Shown here piece after piece: positions 37,301-47,000 of a stretch of 50,401 nt of DNA. Numbering within the stretch: position 1 is the first letter of the stretch; every line of letters begins with the position of its first letter. Location of the stretch: contig FLMG01002562.1 in assembly GCA_900088475.1 (NCBI GenBank), positions 1-50,401 on the forward strand, in the 5' to 3' direction. The position numbers and the translations under genes were made by a program. This DNA is from Hyphochytrium catenoides (lineage: Eukaryota; Sar; Hyphochytriomycetes; Hyphochytriales; Hyphochytriaceae). The notes beneath the pieces were generated by a model. That model was not told the DNA's origin. It ran no database searches and worked only from the letters and a program-made list of their open reading frames with translations.

Positions 37301-40300
37301 TCATTACTTAATTGTCTTCTTTCTTCTTTCCTTCTTCTCTTTGGTATCAATCTCTTCTTTCGATGCTGGTGCTTGGTATCCTTCATGAGTCCTTGTCTTT
37401 CCTTGTCGTGTTAGCTTCCAATGTCTCCGCCGATGAACAAGCTTTCGACAGTCAAGACCTTTTTACTTTTTTGTTCTGTCCTCAGATACTACATGACGTA
37501 CACAATCTTAACCCGTTGGCTGGTCTTTCCGCGTGGTGTCTGTATCCCAATTTAGGTGGATGGCTCTTGGTGGCCTGGGAAAGTCTTTAGGGTTAATAAC
37601 GGTGCACCAATCACCTACGATGCTCGCTTTGACAATGGGATACTGCAGCGGTAAGCTCCGATCTTCCGATGGGCACTATTTTCTTTTCAACTCGGCCTTC
37701 ACCCCACCTTTCTTCAGCCCTTTCCTTCCAGTCCTACTCGCTTCTGGCTACTTCATTTATCTGTGTTGTTCTCTGCTCACTGCTTTTAGCCCGACGTTCA
37801 ATTGGATCTCCATGGCTCACTCCTGCCTATTACAGAGAGATATCGCGTGACCGTATACGACGATTTGGCAGCGCGGAGTTCACTGATTCTGGCCTTGATG
37901 TTCCCGTGGTGACCGCCTGGACCAGAAACTTGTCAGGGGAGTCGGAAGAGGAGTTGACAGAGTACCGGAGGACCGATGTCTCCAATAAAGTCGTCGAAGA
38001 GGGTGAAGAGGTGCTGGTTACGCAGATCGAGTGGCATCTCTCTCGGAAAATTACGGCTCCTATTACCGTGGGAGGTGCCGGAGATAGCTCCTGGCTCTTA
38101 ACAGGTGAGTCCGTGCTGCGAGCGAAAAGGCTGAGAAGAGAGTGAGAGCAGTAAGCCAGAGCCAAGGAGAGAGTAAAGAGACAGTAAAAGGGACGCGAAG
38201 CGGGATACTAAATTGTATATCAGACATTCCCCATCGCTCTCTCACTTCTCCTATCCTTTCTCTCTGCATGAATCCTCCTTACCAGCTTTTGCGGACGGAT
38301 CGTGCGACGTTTGGACTGTGATTCGCAACGAGCATGTGCACCGTCTGATGCATGGAGAGATCATTCGCTTCATTTTCCTCTCGCCTGACGGCAGTTACGC
38401 GATTACATTCTCCGAAAAAGACGCAGTTATCTGGCATGTTCCCGAGGACAGCGAAGATAAGCCTCGAAGGATCTGTGCTGGGTGTGAGGGATGTCCCGGT
38501 GTTCGAGTTAGTGCACACAACGTAAGCAGTGGGTGCGTGGGGTGCCCATCCTGCTGCAGCGGATGCCTAGAGAAGCCGCTGAAGGCAGTGTCGCAGGATG
38601 CAGGTAGTCGTCGTTTTACTGAACCAGAAAGAAACCCTTCTCTGTCGTAGTAAAGGGATTTGCTCCTCCTTCTGGTTATTACCATGTGTAGGAGTTGTCC
38701 AGGTGCGTGAGTCTTCCCATCTCTTCCCTCGCTCAATGCTGCTGGATGAGAAGACGGGGGAGTGGGTTCCTTATGTCGAAAGACGTATACTTGCGGTTGC
38801 AGCTTCCCAGCATCATCTGCATGGGAACCACGACGTCGCCAGCACAGATCCAACACAGGTACGAAATAGACCACGCACTGCTGCCTACTTCCTTCGTCCA
38901 GGCCTTTCTAGGCTCTGATCCGTGTGCCGATACCCTTTCTACCTGTCTGTATAGGCTTCAATTATCATTAGCACGGCTGAGTATCTAGAGCTGCTTTTGA
39001 TTGACTGGAAGCGTGGCATAGTGCCAGGCAGGCAGTGGTCTCGAAGAGTCTTAGGAGGACGAAGGGCTGTTCAGGCACGATTTCAACATGGAGTCGGCGG
39101 AAAGTGCTTTAGTGCGGAAACACCCTCCGTTCTGCTGGTGGCCACTGATTTGGAGGTGAGGACGGAAGAACCGTCGTTGAGTTGATATCATCGGAGGACA
39201 TTGAACAGCCACCTCGGAGGACATTGAACAGCCACTATGATGAGGCTGAGCTTTCAACCGCAGTCCCTTGAACGGCTGAACTTCCTTCAAATGATGGGGC
39301 CGGGTCGGGCCTTGCGGACAGATGCTAAAGAGAGGCATAGAGTGCATTTACGTTCAGTCAGCTCATCGAACTCTCTCCAATCCAATCCCAGGTCTTCCTC
39401 ATGAAGTGCGAGACCGACATCCGCGGCCCAGCCCATCTCGGACTGCAGATTATGCAGCGTTTTACGTTCCCTGCTTCATCTCCTTCATCATTCTGCTTTA
39501 TGTCAGGAGAGAGAATCGTCGCAATATCTCCATGTTCCGACAGCCCAAGCTCGCTGATCACTAGCACAGTGACGACAGTAGAGTCTACGTCTGCCGACAG
39601 CAAAGGCAAAGGTTTGGAAGTCACGGTAAGAATTAAATACGTCTATCAGCTTCTCTGCGGGGGCTTAGCTCCCTCTTCCGTCCAATCTGGAATGCATTGT
39701 CCTAATGTGTTGGCTGTGCTGACCCTGCTTTCGCTAGTTGACCTTAGAGGGCCAGAACCTCTTGATGCCAGCTGGCCAACCTTGGTCATCTCCTGGCTTT
39801 CAGGCAGTTCTCGGCTGCGTCCTTCACGACAGCCGCGGCTCCTTTGTCAAGCAGCGGAAGGGCAGTGCGCAGAAGCTTGGTCAAGGCTCGATGTGGGAAG
39901 AGCTGTGCAGTTCCGTTTGGTTCAAGAGGATGATGATCTGGCTGAAAGACGTCAAAGATGGGGAGATCTCACAGGTGAATAGCAAAACACTTCCCTCAAT
40001 TTCTTTCTCTTTTGATTTCTACTGTCTCTCTCTCTCTCCATTTGCTAACCACTATCCTTCATCTTCTTGCTTCCTGCCCCAAAGACTACTCTTGCTCCGG
40101 AGGACTTTTCTTCTCAGTACTTATTAGCTATCTCGGGACGAACCTGAAGCTTAACCCTCCCACACCAACATGGCGCTTCCTTTCTCTTGCATCTATCTTA
40201 GGACACTCACTTCACGTCAAGCTCAACGCTGAGCCAGGCACTGAGAAGACAAGACGAGAATCACCGTCTGAAAATGCAGAAATTGACTGACAATATAGAA

Positions 40301-40399
40301 CATCAGCATCGCATTGAACAGCTCGTGCAGGAAATGCTGTGTGAAGAGCTCGAAAACGAACTCATGAGAGGGGTTGCCGAAGAGTTGCTTGCTCTCTAG
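10318..40399 (+). CDS. giant TIG/reelin/GCC2-GCC3 multi-pass membrane protein (about 7,508 aa, 49 exons)
   Basis: Predicted receptor or adhesin with a luminal or extracellular part of about 4,450 residues, about 14-16 membrane segments, and a tail of about 825 residues. ATG at 10318 opens a signal peptide (LLFLVLVLLLSNGLL). Stop is TAG 40397-40399. My model has 49 GT-AG exons totalling 22,527 nt, with phase agreeing at all 48 junctions and no internal stop. First exons: 10318-10420, 10505-10921, 11081-11524, 11640-18689, 18824-19144, 19233-19409, 19553-19729, 19832-19917, 20089-20328, 20420-20812, 20870-21080, 21135-21432; the rest are given in the block entries below. Weakest junctions: exon 8 donor (19918), exon 23 donor (30248), exon 39 donor (36675) and the acceptors at 33721 and 38703. 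GCC2/GCC3-to-polytopic proteins are known in protists; this combination with RING and WD40-like parts I do not recognise. Splitting into two or more genes cannot be excluded without transcripts. Confidence 0.75.
10505..11524 (+). other. two cadherin-like adhesin repeats (exons 2-3)
   Basis: Exons 10505-10921 and 11081-11524 encode about residues 35-321. The second carries the LTYTENEPP opening and the later LRGLVF...RKLRLVISYQ strand pattern of cadherin-like repeats in large adhesins; the first has a looser form ending in RRDIVFRLW. Each exon is a multiple of three with phase-1 borders. The repeats probably form the membrane-distal tip of the receptor. Assignment rests on pattern only. Confidence 0.45.
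11640..18689 (+). other. 7,050-nt exon 4: IPT/TIG repeat array plus SEA-like module
   Basis: Encodes about residues 322-2671 without an intron. From about 12,420 to 16,760 there are 14 units of about 85-130 residues. Each carries an upstream GG..V...G..FGP strand pair and a signature near its end, C.V...C..PGVG.....W.V.VGGQ, then SY..P.I..I leading into the next unit. Some units keep variants such as AGGLG, EGYG or NPGCGG. Three or four more ordinary TIG units follow (about 16,770-17,300 and 18,000-18,310). At about 17,620-17,990 a segment with SAARRLSAS followed by RVLLSVNG resembles SEA-like modules of algal surface proteins. TIG domains are immunoglobulin-like folds used for extracellular binding; ligand unknown. 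Confidence 0.75.
18824..19409 (+). other. single TIG modules on exons 5-6
   Basis: Exon 5 (18824-19144) encodes a TIG unit (ISSISPLSGPVTGGTSVTV). Exon 6 (19233-19409) starts another (GFPSLGLMAGGTLYSIYG). Both are whole multiples of three with phase-1 borders, as expected of a shuffled module. Exons 7-12 (19553-21432) continue the extracellular part with cysteine-containing sequence I cannot assign. Confidence 0.6.
21460..21493. repeat. 17-nt tandem duplication in intron 12
   Basis: ATAATTTTCTCCGTCCT is followed directly by ATAACTTTCTCCGTCCT, with one mismatch. It lies inside the intron between exons 12 and 13 of the giant gene, so it does not affect the protein. Confidence 0.85.
21663..22456 (+). 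other. reelin-like repeat (exons 13-14)
   Basis: Exons 21663-21975 and 22191-22456, about residues 3306-3498. Visible hallmarks of reelin subrepeats are SLVFSGVGERKVQTRYIDT, ITFSFRFGT followed by LCGE, ASIDEGQSWIVL, SPRTTFRWYQ, and GVIWAIDNVKI before the next module. In reelin these form jelly-roll folds that bind receptors. Here the repeat is followed directly by another TIG opening (TVTGLSPNSGPLG). The match is by motif order only. Confidence 0.65.
22529..24770 (+). other. TIG-type and unassigned extracellular region (exons 15-16)
   Basis: Exons 22529-24074 and 24285-24770, about residues 3499-4176. They continue the TIG unit opened on exon 14 (GGTIVTLTGIFPSSG), then YAEPTIGKIFPSIGP, a roughly 200-residue segment without a recognised domain, and further TIG openings (MTPKLGPKTGNTIVTIG; SSGGAFLTITGTSFP). 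Paired cysteines (CKMPDCATCC) suggest disulfides. Confidence 0.55.
24938..26150 (+). other. GCC2/GCC3 ephrin-receptor-like cysteine-rich stalk (exons 17-19)
   Basis: Exons 24938-25136, 25264-25630 and the start of 25888-26459, about residues 4177-4450. CPGGSY...C..CQPGT, CTECPPGTYADSPGALEC and CPTGGVCPGG follow the GCC2/GCC3 pattern. AKRGFWQ, then CAKGYAGYLCASCEQGYYHD and CKECPTKSP, form the usual juxtamembrane block of protist GCC2/GCC3 membrane proteins. The first membrane segment follows at once. Confidence 0.8.
26140..31434 (+). other. first membrane-spanning region with RING-type finger (exons 19-25)
   Basis: Exons 25888-26459, 26564-27575, 27921-28546, 28788-29702, 29826-30247, 30343-30486, 30562-31434. 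Hydrophobic segments lie near residues 4450-4472 (IILFVGFCCLVFFLYLF), 4536-4556, 4751-4775, 4849-4880, 4926-4955, 5066-5096, 5330-5360 and 5612-5645. A C3HC4-like finger, PCMHLLCEDC then QQCLVC with an upstream C-x5-C, sits at about residues 4611-4650 (26728-26850). Exon 22 begins with NAGDSIRILVGD, possibly a Tudor-like barrel. From about residue 5680 (TEAEGALTGAFTVSYDG) filamin-like beta-sandwich sequence starts. Topology cannot be fixed from sequence alone. Confidence 0.6.
31750..33475 (+). other. filamin-like segment and membrane pair (exons 26-31)
   Basis: Exons 31750-31876, 31955-32214, 32294-32451, 32525-32634, 32853-33073, 33301-33475. KLALTAPGKYILVARVD completes the strand pattern begun on exon 25. 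Two further similar stretches follow (VVQKVMDDALWVARTFDG; FTVSRFAQDKHGACRWSV). Exon 30 holds a long hydrophobic pair (LLCLLLLF...FLACFLMVFSLSLIIFV), followed by a charged, low-complexity loop on exon 31. Confidence 0.6.
33721..36092 (+). other. conserved C-terminal multi-pass region (exons 32-37)
   Basis: Exons 33721-33944, 34072-34341, 34468-34807, 35033-35312, 35419-35643, 35929-36092, about residues 6237-6820. Membrane segments: VVGFIIILSFSHVVL, GVIFTFVWALGIPVTLLGLV, FFFFLFLWFMQMLF, SHVFVMYAGAIFL, ALTTLYAILVVLVNFFVFV. Between them YGYLFLRYTNKAWWWEGMLM followed by RKFFVTVF is the typical loop of GCC2/GCC3 polytopic proteins, where Tyr-Gly, Trp-Trp-Glu and Arg-Lys are usual. The exon 35 acceptor after CATCTAG (35031-35032) was chosen because an earlier AG gives the wrong frame. 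Confidence 0.75.
36264..40399 (+). other. cytoplasmic tail: Tudor-like, WD40-like, coiled coil (exons 38-49)
   Basis: Exons 36264-36520, 36588-36674, 36752-36940, 37103-37258, 37556-37650, 37836-38104, 38286-38521, 38703-38858, 38955-39155, 39392-39625, 39738-39974, 40202-40399. KQVDGSWWPGKVFRV...ITYDARFDNG across exons 41-42 resembles a Tudor/Agenet barrel. Exon 44 has WD40 strands (DVWTVIRNEHVHRLMHGEII, then ITFSEKDAVIWHV). Exons 45-48 continue a propeller-like pattern (LLDEKTGEW, VLLVATDLE). The last exon is helical and charged (KMQKLTDNIEHQHRIEQLV) and ends EELLAL. The tail probably scaffolds cytosolic partners. Family calls here are tentative. Confidence 0.6.
39190..39235. repeat. 23-nt tandem duplication in intron 46
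   Basis: Two adjacent copies share TCGGAGGACATTGAACAGCC plus AC and differ only in the first base. They lie inside the intron after exon 46 of the giant gene. Near identity suggests a recent slippage or template-switch event. Confidence 0.9.
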
Positions 40400-40809
40400 A
40401 AGGAGAACAAACGACGTCGGTCTCTATTATAAAAAGCACCCTTCCATGGCTTTTATGAGAGACCAAGGGCCAAAGCCAGAGCATGGATGATATGCCTCTC
40501 TATTCTTAAGCTCCAGCTCCCTTGTCCTAAGGAGCTATTAATAACAGCAATAATCTTAGACCAATGCACGCCCACTGTACATCCTATAATACCTCCCTCG
40601 CCGCGGAGTTGAGATTCTTGGGCATTGACAGCAGCGAAGGGACTGAGGTATGGAAAGGTAGGTTTGCATTATAGAACAACATAACGGAAGTACTATAAAC
40701 ATTGAATGGTGTGGCCTCCATCTGACTCTGTGGGCTGGAGACCTCTTGTGCCTCCTGGCTGTTGGCTTGCCCATCTCTATGGCGCACCATCTCTCTGTGG
40801 CATGAACTT
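40400..40809. other. convergent intergenic region
   Basis: 410 nt between the stop of the giant gene (+) and the stop of the coiled-coil gene (-). It holds both 3' UTRs. TATTAATAACAGCAATAAT at about 40538-40556 is AT-rich and may be near a poly(A) site, but no canonical signal is clear. Confidence 0.5.
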
Positions 40810-42870
40810 TCAATTGTTGCCACCATAGCCAAAGAAGTCCATCGCGACAGCCAAAGCTCGGTTATCTCTAACATTTTCTGGGTTCATTGTCTGCGGGTTG
40901 TTGCGCAACCTCCTATCTTTAGGCCTCCTTAGAGGTTGAATTCTTTCTTTCTGTATGCTCTTCGCCATCTGACTCTCCTGTCTGATTCTCTCGCTCTCGT
41001 CTCTCCTCGCTGCCTTCTCAATGTCATACTTTCGCTGGTGCATGCGATACAGCTCCTTCTCAGCTCTTCGCAAACGCTCCTCGTACATTTCTACAGAAAA
41101 CCTATGTTAAGCCTGAGCGCGCTGAGTTACTTCATAGGTCTGTCTTCTGTCACCTCTTTTCTTTACTTCCTCTTGGACTGTCTGCTTCCAGCTCTCAAGC
41201 TCCTCCTGAAGCTCCTTATGTTTCATACGCCATACTCTGAGACGCGACGGCCAAAGGAGAAGAATTTAGAGGGTGAGCTACTGGCAGCTGACGAGGACAA
41301 TCAGCCTATCAAAAGCACCGGGACACTTAGATCAGGAGGAAGCAAAGCATGAGGCCCGCACTGTCAGGAACAGCAGGTCAATGGAAGGCCCACCTCTCAT
41401 CTTCGGCTCGCTGGGACTCGATCAGCAAGCGCTCCCTGGCTTCATGCTCCAACCTTAAGGAGATAAACTTAGATATTACTGGCTATGCTATCAACAGTGA
41501 GGGCCTCAGGACGACCACTGCCATAGGGAGCAACTGGTGCCAAAAGGTATACAAGCAGGGAAACCACTAACGGGTAGAAAACAATAGGGCGAAGAAAGCC
41601 ATGATGGATAAAGAAAAAAAGAAGAAGCTCGGGTGTGATAAGGTGGCTGCCTAGTGCTTACCGCCTCTCGAGGTCTTCATTGACGTACTCAAGCTCATTC
41701 TGACGTTTAGCCTGAGCTTCCAGCAGCCGTTTGCACTCGTGGAGCTCATTTTGATAGCGCTGAGAGGAGAGCGTGGCCCGGTCAGAAACAAGATCTAAGC
41801 GGATAGCAACTGGCCAGAGGGAAAAGTAGACGGAGAGAGCAAGGGATAGATAGAGAAGACACAACGAGGATGGAATCGAGAAAGAAGTAGAAAAGGACAG
41901 AGCTGAAGGTAATCAGACCTGTATGCCAGTGGACTCTTCTCGCCTTCGTTCCCTATCAAATAAGGGCATATCGGCAGATCCACCCTCCTAAGCGGAGTTA
42001 GATACTAAGCAGTAAAGATTCCTTCCGCATTCTCTTACTCCTTTTCTCTTTCTCTGGTTCTCGCCTGTGCCTTCACTCCCCTGTTTGATCTTCTCTTCAT
42101 CTCATCTCTGCCTCTTCTTTCTTAGTCTTTTGCTTCACGTGTCTGAATCTCTCAATTCCTTTCTCTTTCTTTTTCTTGAGCTATTACCTGCCGCAGACCA
42201 TGGCTACCGAAAGTTGTCCCGTTGTACATCTCATGCGTCATCTTGGCCAGCATGCTCAGGCAGCTGTTACTGCCCCAGCATCCAGGGCGATCTTTCGGCC
42301 CGGGATGCTGCTTGTTTCTCAGCCGTCTGCCCTTCTGGGGTTGTTGTTTTCTTTCTGATAATAATCTGACTGCCGCCCTTTGTTCTCACTGTTCCGTTCC
42401 GTTTCCTCTACGGCATGGGTGACCCATGGATATTCCTTGCTAAGCAAGAGCTAGTTTAGCAATCGATAGGGCCGGTGAGCAGCGAACTCAAGCCCTGCGG
42501 GGGTTGAGAAAATTAAGGGAGGGTTTAGGGACCGAGGAAAAAAGGAAAGAGAGAGGGAGACCTCGTAGAACTCACGCAAGGCAAAGGAGCGGGTAGAGGA
42601 AGAATAGATTAGGGAGGCAGATCCGCGGAATCGTACCTCTCTTTTGCGTCTTCGACGGCAAGCGCTGTATGTCGGAGGATCTCAGCTCTCTCTCTCTCTC
42701 TCGGTATGATGAAGATTCGTCTGGCTAACCTCTATCTCTCTACCGCTGTGCCTTCCAGCTCTGCTCGCAGTTTATCGCTCGTAAGAGCTGCCGAAGCTCA
42801 AGGCCCTTCAAGGAGTTGGCGAGTGATGTCACAGCGGTGGCAATAACGTCAGAAGAAGTGAGAACGGCAT
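40810..42870 (-). CDS. coiled-coil protein, 5' end uncertain
   Basis: Phase-consistent exons read right to left: 42637-42680, about 42188-42262, 41662-41759, 41394-41453, 41154-41236 and 40810-41090, with the stop at 40810-40812. The joined protein is almost all charged heptad-type helix (YQNELHECKRLLEAQAKRQ, RLEHEARERLLIE, MKHKELQEELESWKQ, MYEERLRRAEKELYRMHQ). It ends in a short non-helical tail, AMDFFGYGGNN. Candidate exons further up (42744-42796 and about 42797-42870, AEAHAVL...VIATAVTSLANSLKG) look coding but cannot be joined in frame by a GT-AG intron. No start codon was fixed. A cytoskeletal or basal-body role is common for such proteins; I do not recognise the family. Confidence 0.6.
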
Positions 42871-43030
42871 GAGCCTCCGCCTTGACATCATGAGAGCGGG
42901 GCAGGTGATGAGGGAGGACAGGGAGAGGAGATGAGAGTCTTGAACTTGGTGCTACAGCGTTGCATCAAGGCGGCAGGAGAGAAAGACAGAGAGGAACTCT
43001 CACAGAATAAACCACGTGACCTCCCTGGGC

Positions 43031-43079
<49 letters not shown>

Positions 43080-44073
43080 GATTTGAAGCAATAGAGGGGA
43101 GGGGTGGGAAACAGAGAGTGGGAGAGAGAAAGGTAAAGTCCGAGAGAGAATGAGAAAGAGAGAGTGAGAGGAAAGAATGACAGAAAGAAAGAGTGAGTGA
43201 GAGAGAGAGAGACAGACAGATAGAGAGAAAGGCAATAGAGACAGAGAACATTTATTATCACAGGAAGAACCACCTTCTTTTTTTATGTCACCGTTATTTC
43301 CTAGAAGAGACAGAGACACCAAGAGATATCAAGCCAGTCACCCCTTTAACAGGTTAGAAGCCTAAGAAACCACAAGAGTCAACACACAGACAGAGTCAGA
43401 ATTTTCGGTCTTTCAACCTTGGTCATCAAACGAATTGCCGAGTTTACGGGCGGTATTCGTCAGGTTGCTACCCTTTTTGTCAGATGATAATCGCATGCAG
43501 GATGCCAAGCACCAAAACAAAGTTCTACTTGACGATTCAAGCCGAATATAAAGCTTCAATGCCTAGAACATTCTACTTGCTTTGATTTGAGTTCAGATAC
43601 AGCTGTGTGCTTCATTTATCACACAGATGCAAAGATCCTGGATATATAGGGATTAGATCGCCAATTCAGTTGCTCGCTTCACTCTAAATGCAGAATGTTG
43701 AGAACCCTTGCTCAGCTGCTAGGACATACCCTTTCACTGTTCCGTGGTTCGTGACCTTTTGGCACCTTCGTCCTCCAACACAGCCGCGGCCATCATCAAC
43801 CTCATCGCGCCACGCCGCTGGCTGCTTACTTACTTAGCCATGGATTATTGCTCTGATGCACTACGCTTGACGCCGGGCTGGCTACTTGGACCATCCTTCC
43901 TGGCAGAGAGGCGGAGAGTGCGGTCATAGGTTGCCAGTCAGCGACTGTCCCATGACGCGCTCCCAACAAAGACGGATGCTCTGAAGGAAATACTGAGAAA
44001 CAGTCTGCTATCCTTCATCTGCTACAGTATCTTTGCTTTCACTAGCCGAGTGAAAGCTCAATGAAAGCGCATC
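42871..44073. other. intergenic region, purine-rich
   Basis: 1.2 kb between the coiled-coil gene (-) and the LRR gene (+), which diverge, so it should hold both promoters. It contains the (GA)21 run and GA-rich flanks to about 43240. The ORF at 43744-43929 has no recognisable domain and is left out. No RNA gene seen. Confidence 0.5.
43034..43075. repeat. (GA)21 microsatellite
   Basis: A perfect GA run of 42 nt, followed to about 43240 by imperfect GAGA/GAAA sequence. It lies upstream of the LRR gene and the coiled-coil gene. Reverse-frame ORFs across it (Leu-Ser repeats) are artefacts. Confidence 0.95.
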
Positions 44074-47000
44074 ATGTCCGTGAAGGCGGTTAGGAGACAG
44101 ATAGCGGAAGGAGAGATGGGGAGGCAAAGCGAAGGTAAAAAGACTGCCTCTTTCTCTTCCAAGTTCGTCGCCCCGCCTTCTCGGGATGTGTGGGAGCTGA
44201 TGAACCAGGCGCAGTCCACCGGCTCTCTTTATCTTAGCATGAGAGGGTTGGAAGAGATCCCGTCCGCTATTTTTGAGCTCAAGAACCTGGTAGGTGTAAG
44301 ATGTGTACTTTCCTCGTCTGTGCTCCCAGATTCTGCATTATCTTGCTCTCCTTCGCTTTTGTTTGCTCTCGCACCACGCTTGGGCTCTGCTGCTGCAAGG
44401 TACTCACCGCAGCACCCTTGCTTCTGGCCGTCATCATCCTTCGTGAGTGATTGGCGTCTATCGCCTATTTTGCAGATGACACGTCTCCTCAGTATCACTT
44501 GCGGTGTTTGCACTGCACTCTCTCTCTCTATCTCTTTGCTTATCTGTCTTCTCAGACCATCAGACCCCTGTCTCGCTGCCGTTACCTTCCCTTCCGATAC
44601 TGACCACGTATCCGTAGCTATAAGTTCTGTTGTCGCTCTTACAACATCTCCTCTGCGTCTCTTCCCTTTATATGATCTGTACGACCGAAGTCCCAGCATG
44701 GACTATCCACTCATCCCCCCTTGCCGCTTTCTTATCCACGCTTCTTCCTCTCAAGCCTTATGTCAATACGTCTCTGATAGATATTTTACTCCTAGCGAAT
44801 CTTGGACTTAGGCTTCAATGATATCAAGAGCATTCCCTCCTCTATCAAAGAGCTCAAGCAGCTCGAGCAGCTCTGGCTGAATGACAATCCCCTGCAGGAG
44901 CTCCCAACACAGCTTGCAGAATGCCGCGCTCTGCTCTTTCTGGACCTGAGAAACACAGATATTAAAACGTTACCTGCCGAATTGGGAAGGTCTCCTGTTC
45001 CCACCTAGCTCTCCGTCAGGACTTTTCCTTATCGTTATAGACTCTTTCCTTTAGTTATCCTAGTTTTGGAGCTGTCCTGCTATGCAGCTTCATCCTTGCA
45101 CCATGGTCTTGCCAAGGCTTGGGCGTAGCTCTCCTCCTCGTGGTGTTGCCACATTCCGTGCTCTGCCGCCTTCCTCTACAAGGAGCAATAGCTCATTTTT
45201 GCAACAATCAATAGGCTGAAGGCTCAGAATTTGGTGGCTATCGATGTGCGGAGTACTCAGCTCGACTCAGAAGTCTTTGAACACGTTAAGGCGACCGACC
45301 ACAGGCCTGACGCCATCGAGGTTTATCACTAGTTCTCTTTCATATCTTGAGCCTTTTCCGTTTCCTTTCTCTCATATGTACATGCGGGAGAGGATGCGCA
45401 GTATCGGCCCTTTGCGTCATTGTGCTTGTTAATGTTCTTGCTCCACCGTCCTGAATGAGCCTAGATACCCTTTGTGCTCTGTATAGGTTAACGTCATAAT
45501 CCCTTCTGTTTCTCTTCTTGTGACGCCTTACACCAACGCAGGAAGTTTCCCTGCTGAACTATCTTGCAGAGTTAGATGGTCGGCTCCAGCTTCGGCTCCA
45601 GCTTATCCATGGTCTTTGCGATGAGGTGGGCATATCGCTAGCCGTTGACAGATTTCCTGACCGCTGACATAGGCGCTTCTCATGAGTCCTTCATCTGAAT
45701 ACCCTTGGGGTCTGGGATCCTTGCTCGCTTAATATACCGCAGCCTTACACGTTTTGGCCCTTTCCATCAATGGACCTACACACTGGTTATTCGGAGTGCA
45801 TTCTCCAAATTTCTGAGCCGCCTGTTCATCTTTCCACAGGTCTACCGAGACATTGCCGCCACCGAACCTGGACGAACAGAGGTGGAAGATCTTGCAGACA
45901 GAGTTCTGCGGCTATTTAACGTAAGAAACGGCAGGAAAACGGGTTGCAAAGTAGTTCGTCCTCTTCTCCCTATTTCAATCTATTCTCCCTACTTCTAATT
46001 AAGCTCTCCGCAAGAGATAAGGATACACTTTCTCTCAATGCCTTGTCTCACACTCTAGGATCAAGAAGAGGTGAAGAGTATCATCAGAAACGTATCCAGA
46101 CTTTTCTCTTCCTCTCTATCTCCCTCCCAACTGTCCGAAGAAAGTGTCAGAGAGCGCTTTGTCTCTCTCCGAAGAGACATTGAGCGCCAACAACTCGCTG
46201 CCGAGCTAGAGTTAAAGATCAGGGCGGTGTACTATGACAGAATAGAACCCAGCACGGTGCCAGACATGGTCATGGTCTGTCATTTGCTTCTCAATTCTAT
46301 AGAAGTACCTTCCGTTTTTCACCCGTTGGTTCTGCTTCTTTGACGTCCACCTTCGTCCTGGCTTCGATATCTCGCCCTATATAAACTAGTCTTGGCTTTG
46401 GTATTAAGTGCTCTTCCCTCGCTCTTCTGCTGTGACAGTCGATCTACCAGCACATGCACAAGCTGGAGGACGTGAAGTTCTTGATCCGCCACGCTGCAGA
46501 CCTCTTTCCTGAGACACCGCAAGAGGTGGAAGGGAAGTTGATTTTGGAAAGGGTTCAGGCACTTCAGGAAAAACTCGCCAGGTCGTCATCCACTAGTCGG
46601 TCTTGTTGCCGGCCTTCTCCTCTTACTTCCGCTCTGGCGTCGGTGTTAAACAAAGTCAAAGAGCCACGTGTCAACTAACTCGTAGCGGCTTTCATTAGAG
46701 GACAGGCCTCCTTTCTTGGGTTATGCGAATTATGGCCCTACCGCTGTCTCCTTCGCCTACTTCGAGTCGTCGTGGCTGACCATTGCCTTCTTGTTCCAGA
46801 GAAAGAAGGGCAGCAATAGAGCAAGTGCGCAAGGCTGCAAGTTCACTTTACTCGGATGTTAATCCGCAGGATATTCTAAAGGCTGTGGAGACGATTTGCA
46901 GCTACTTTAAGGTGGATCTCTGCTTGAGTGCTCTTCGTATCACACCCCACTTCCCGAGCTTCGGATTTGCTTTTTTAACCTTCCTGACCGGCTCATTATT

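Noticed and set aside
38560-38626. Mini-exon with RMPREAAEGSVAG after exon 44
   Set aside because: It would need a 38-nt intron before it and leaves phase 2, while the following exon needs phase 0.
42965-43273. Minus-strand ORFs of Leu/Ser repeats
   Set aside because: They are only the reading of the (GA)n microsatellite and its GA-rich flank; low-complexity artefact.
43744-43929. 61-residue + strand ORF upstream of the LRR gene
   Set aside because: No homology pattern, no splice connection to the LRR frame, and a length expected by chance.
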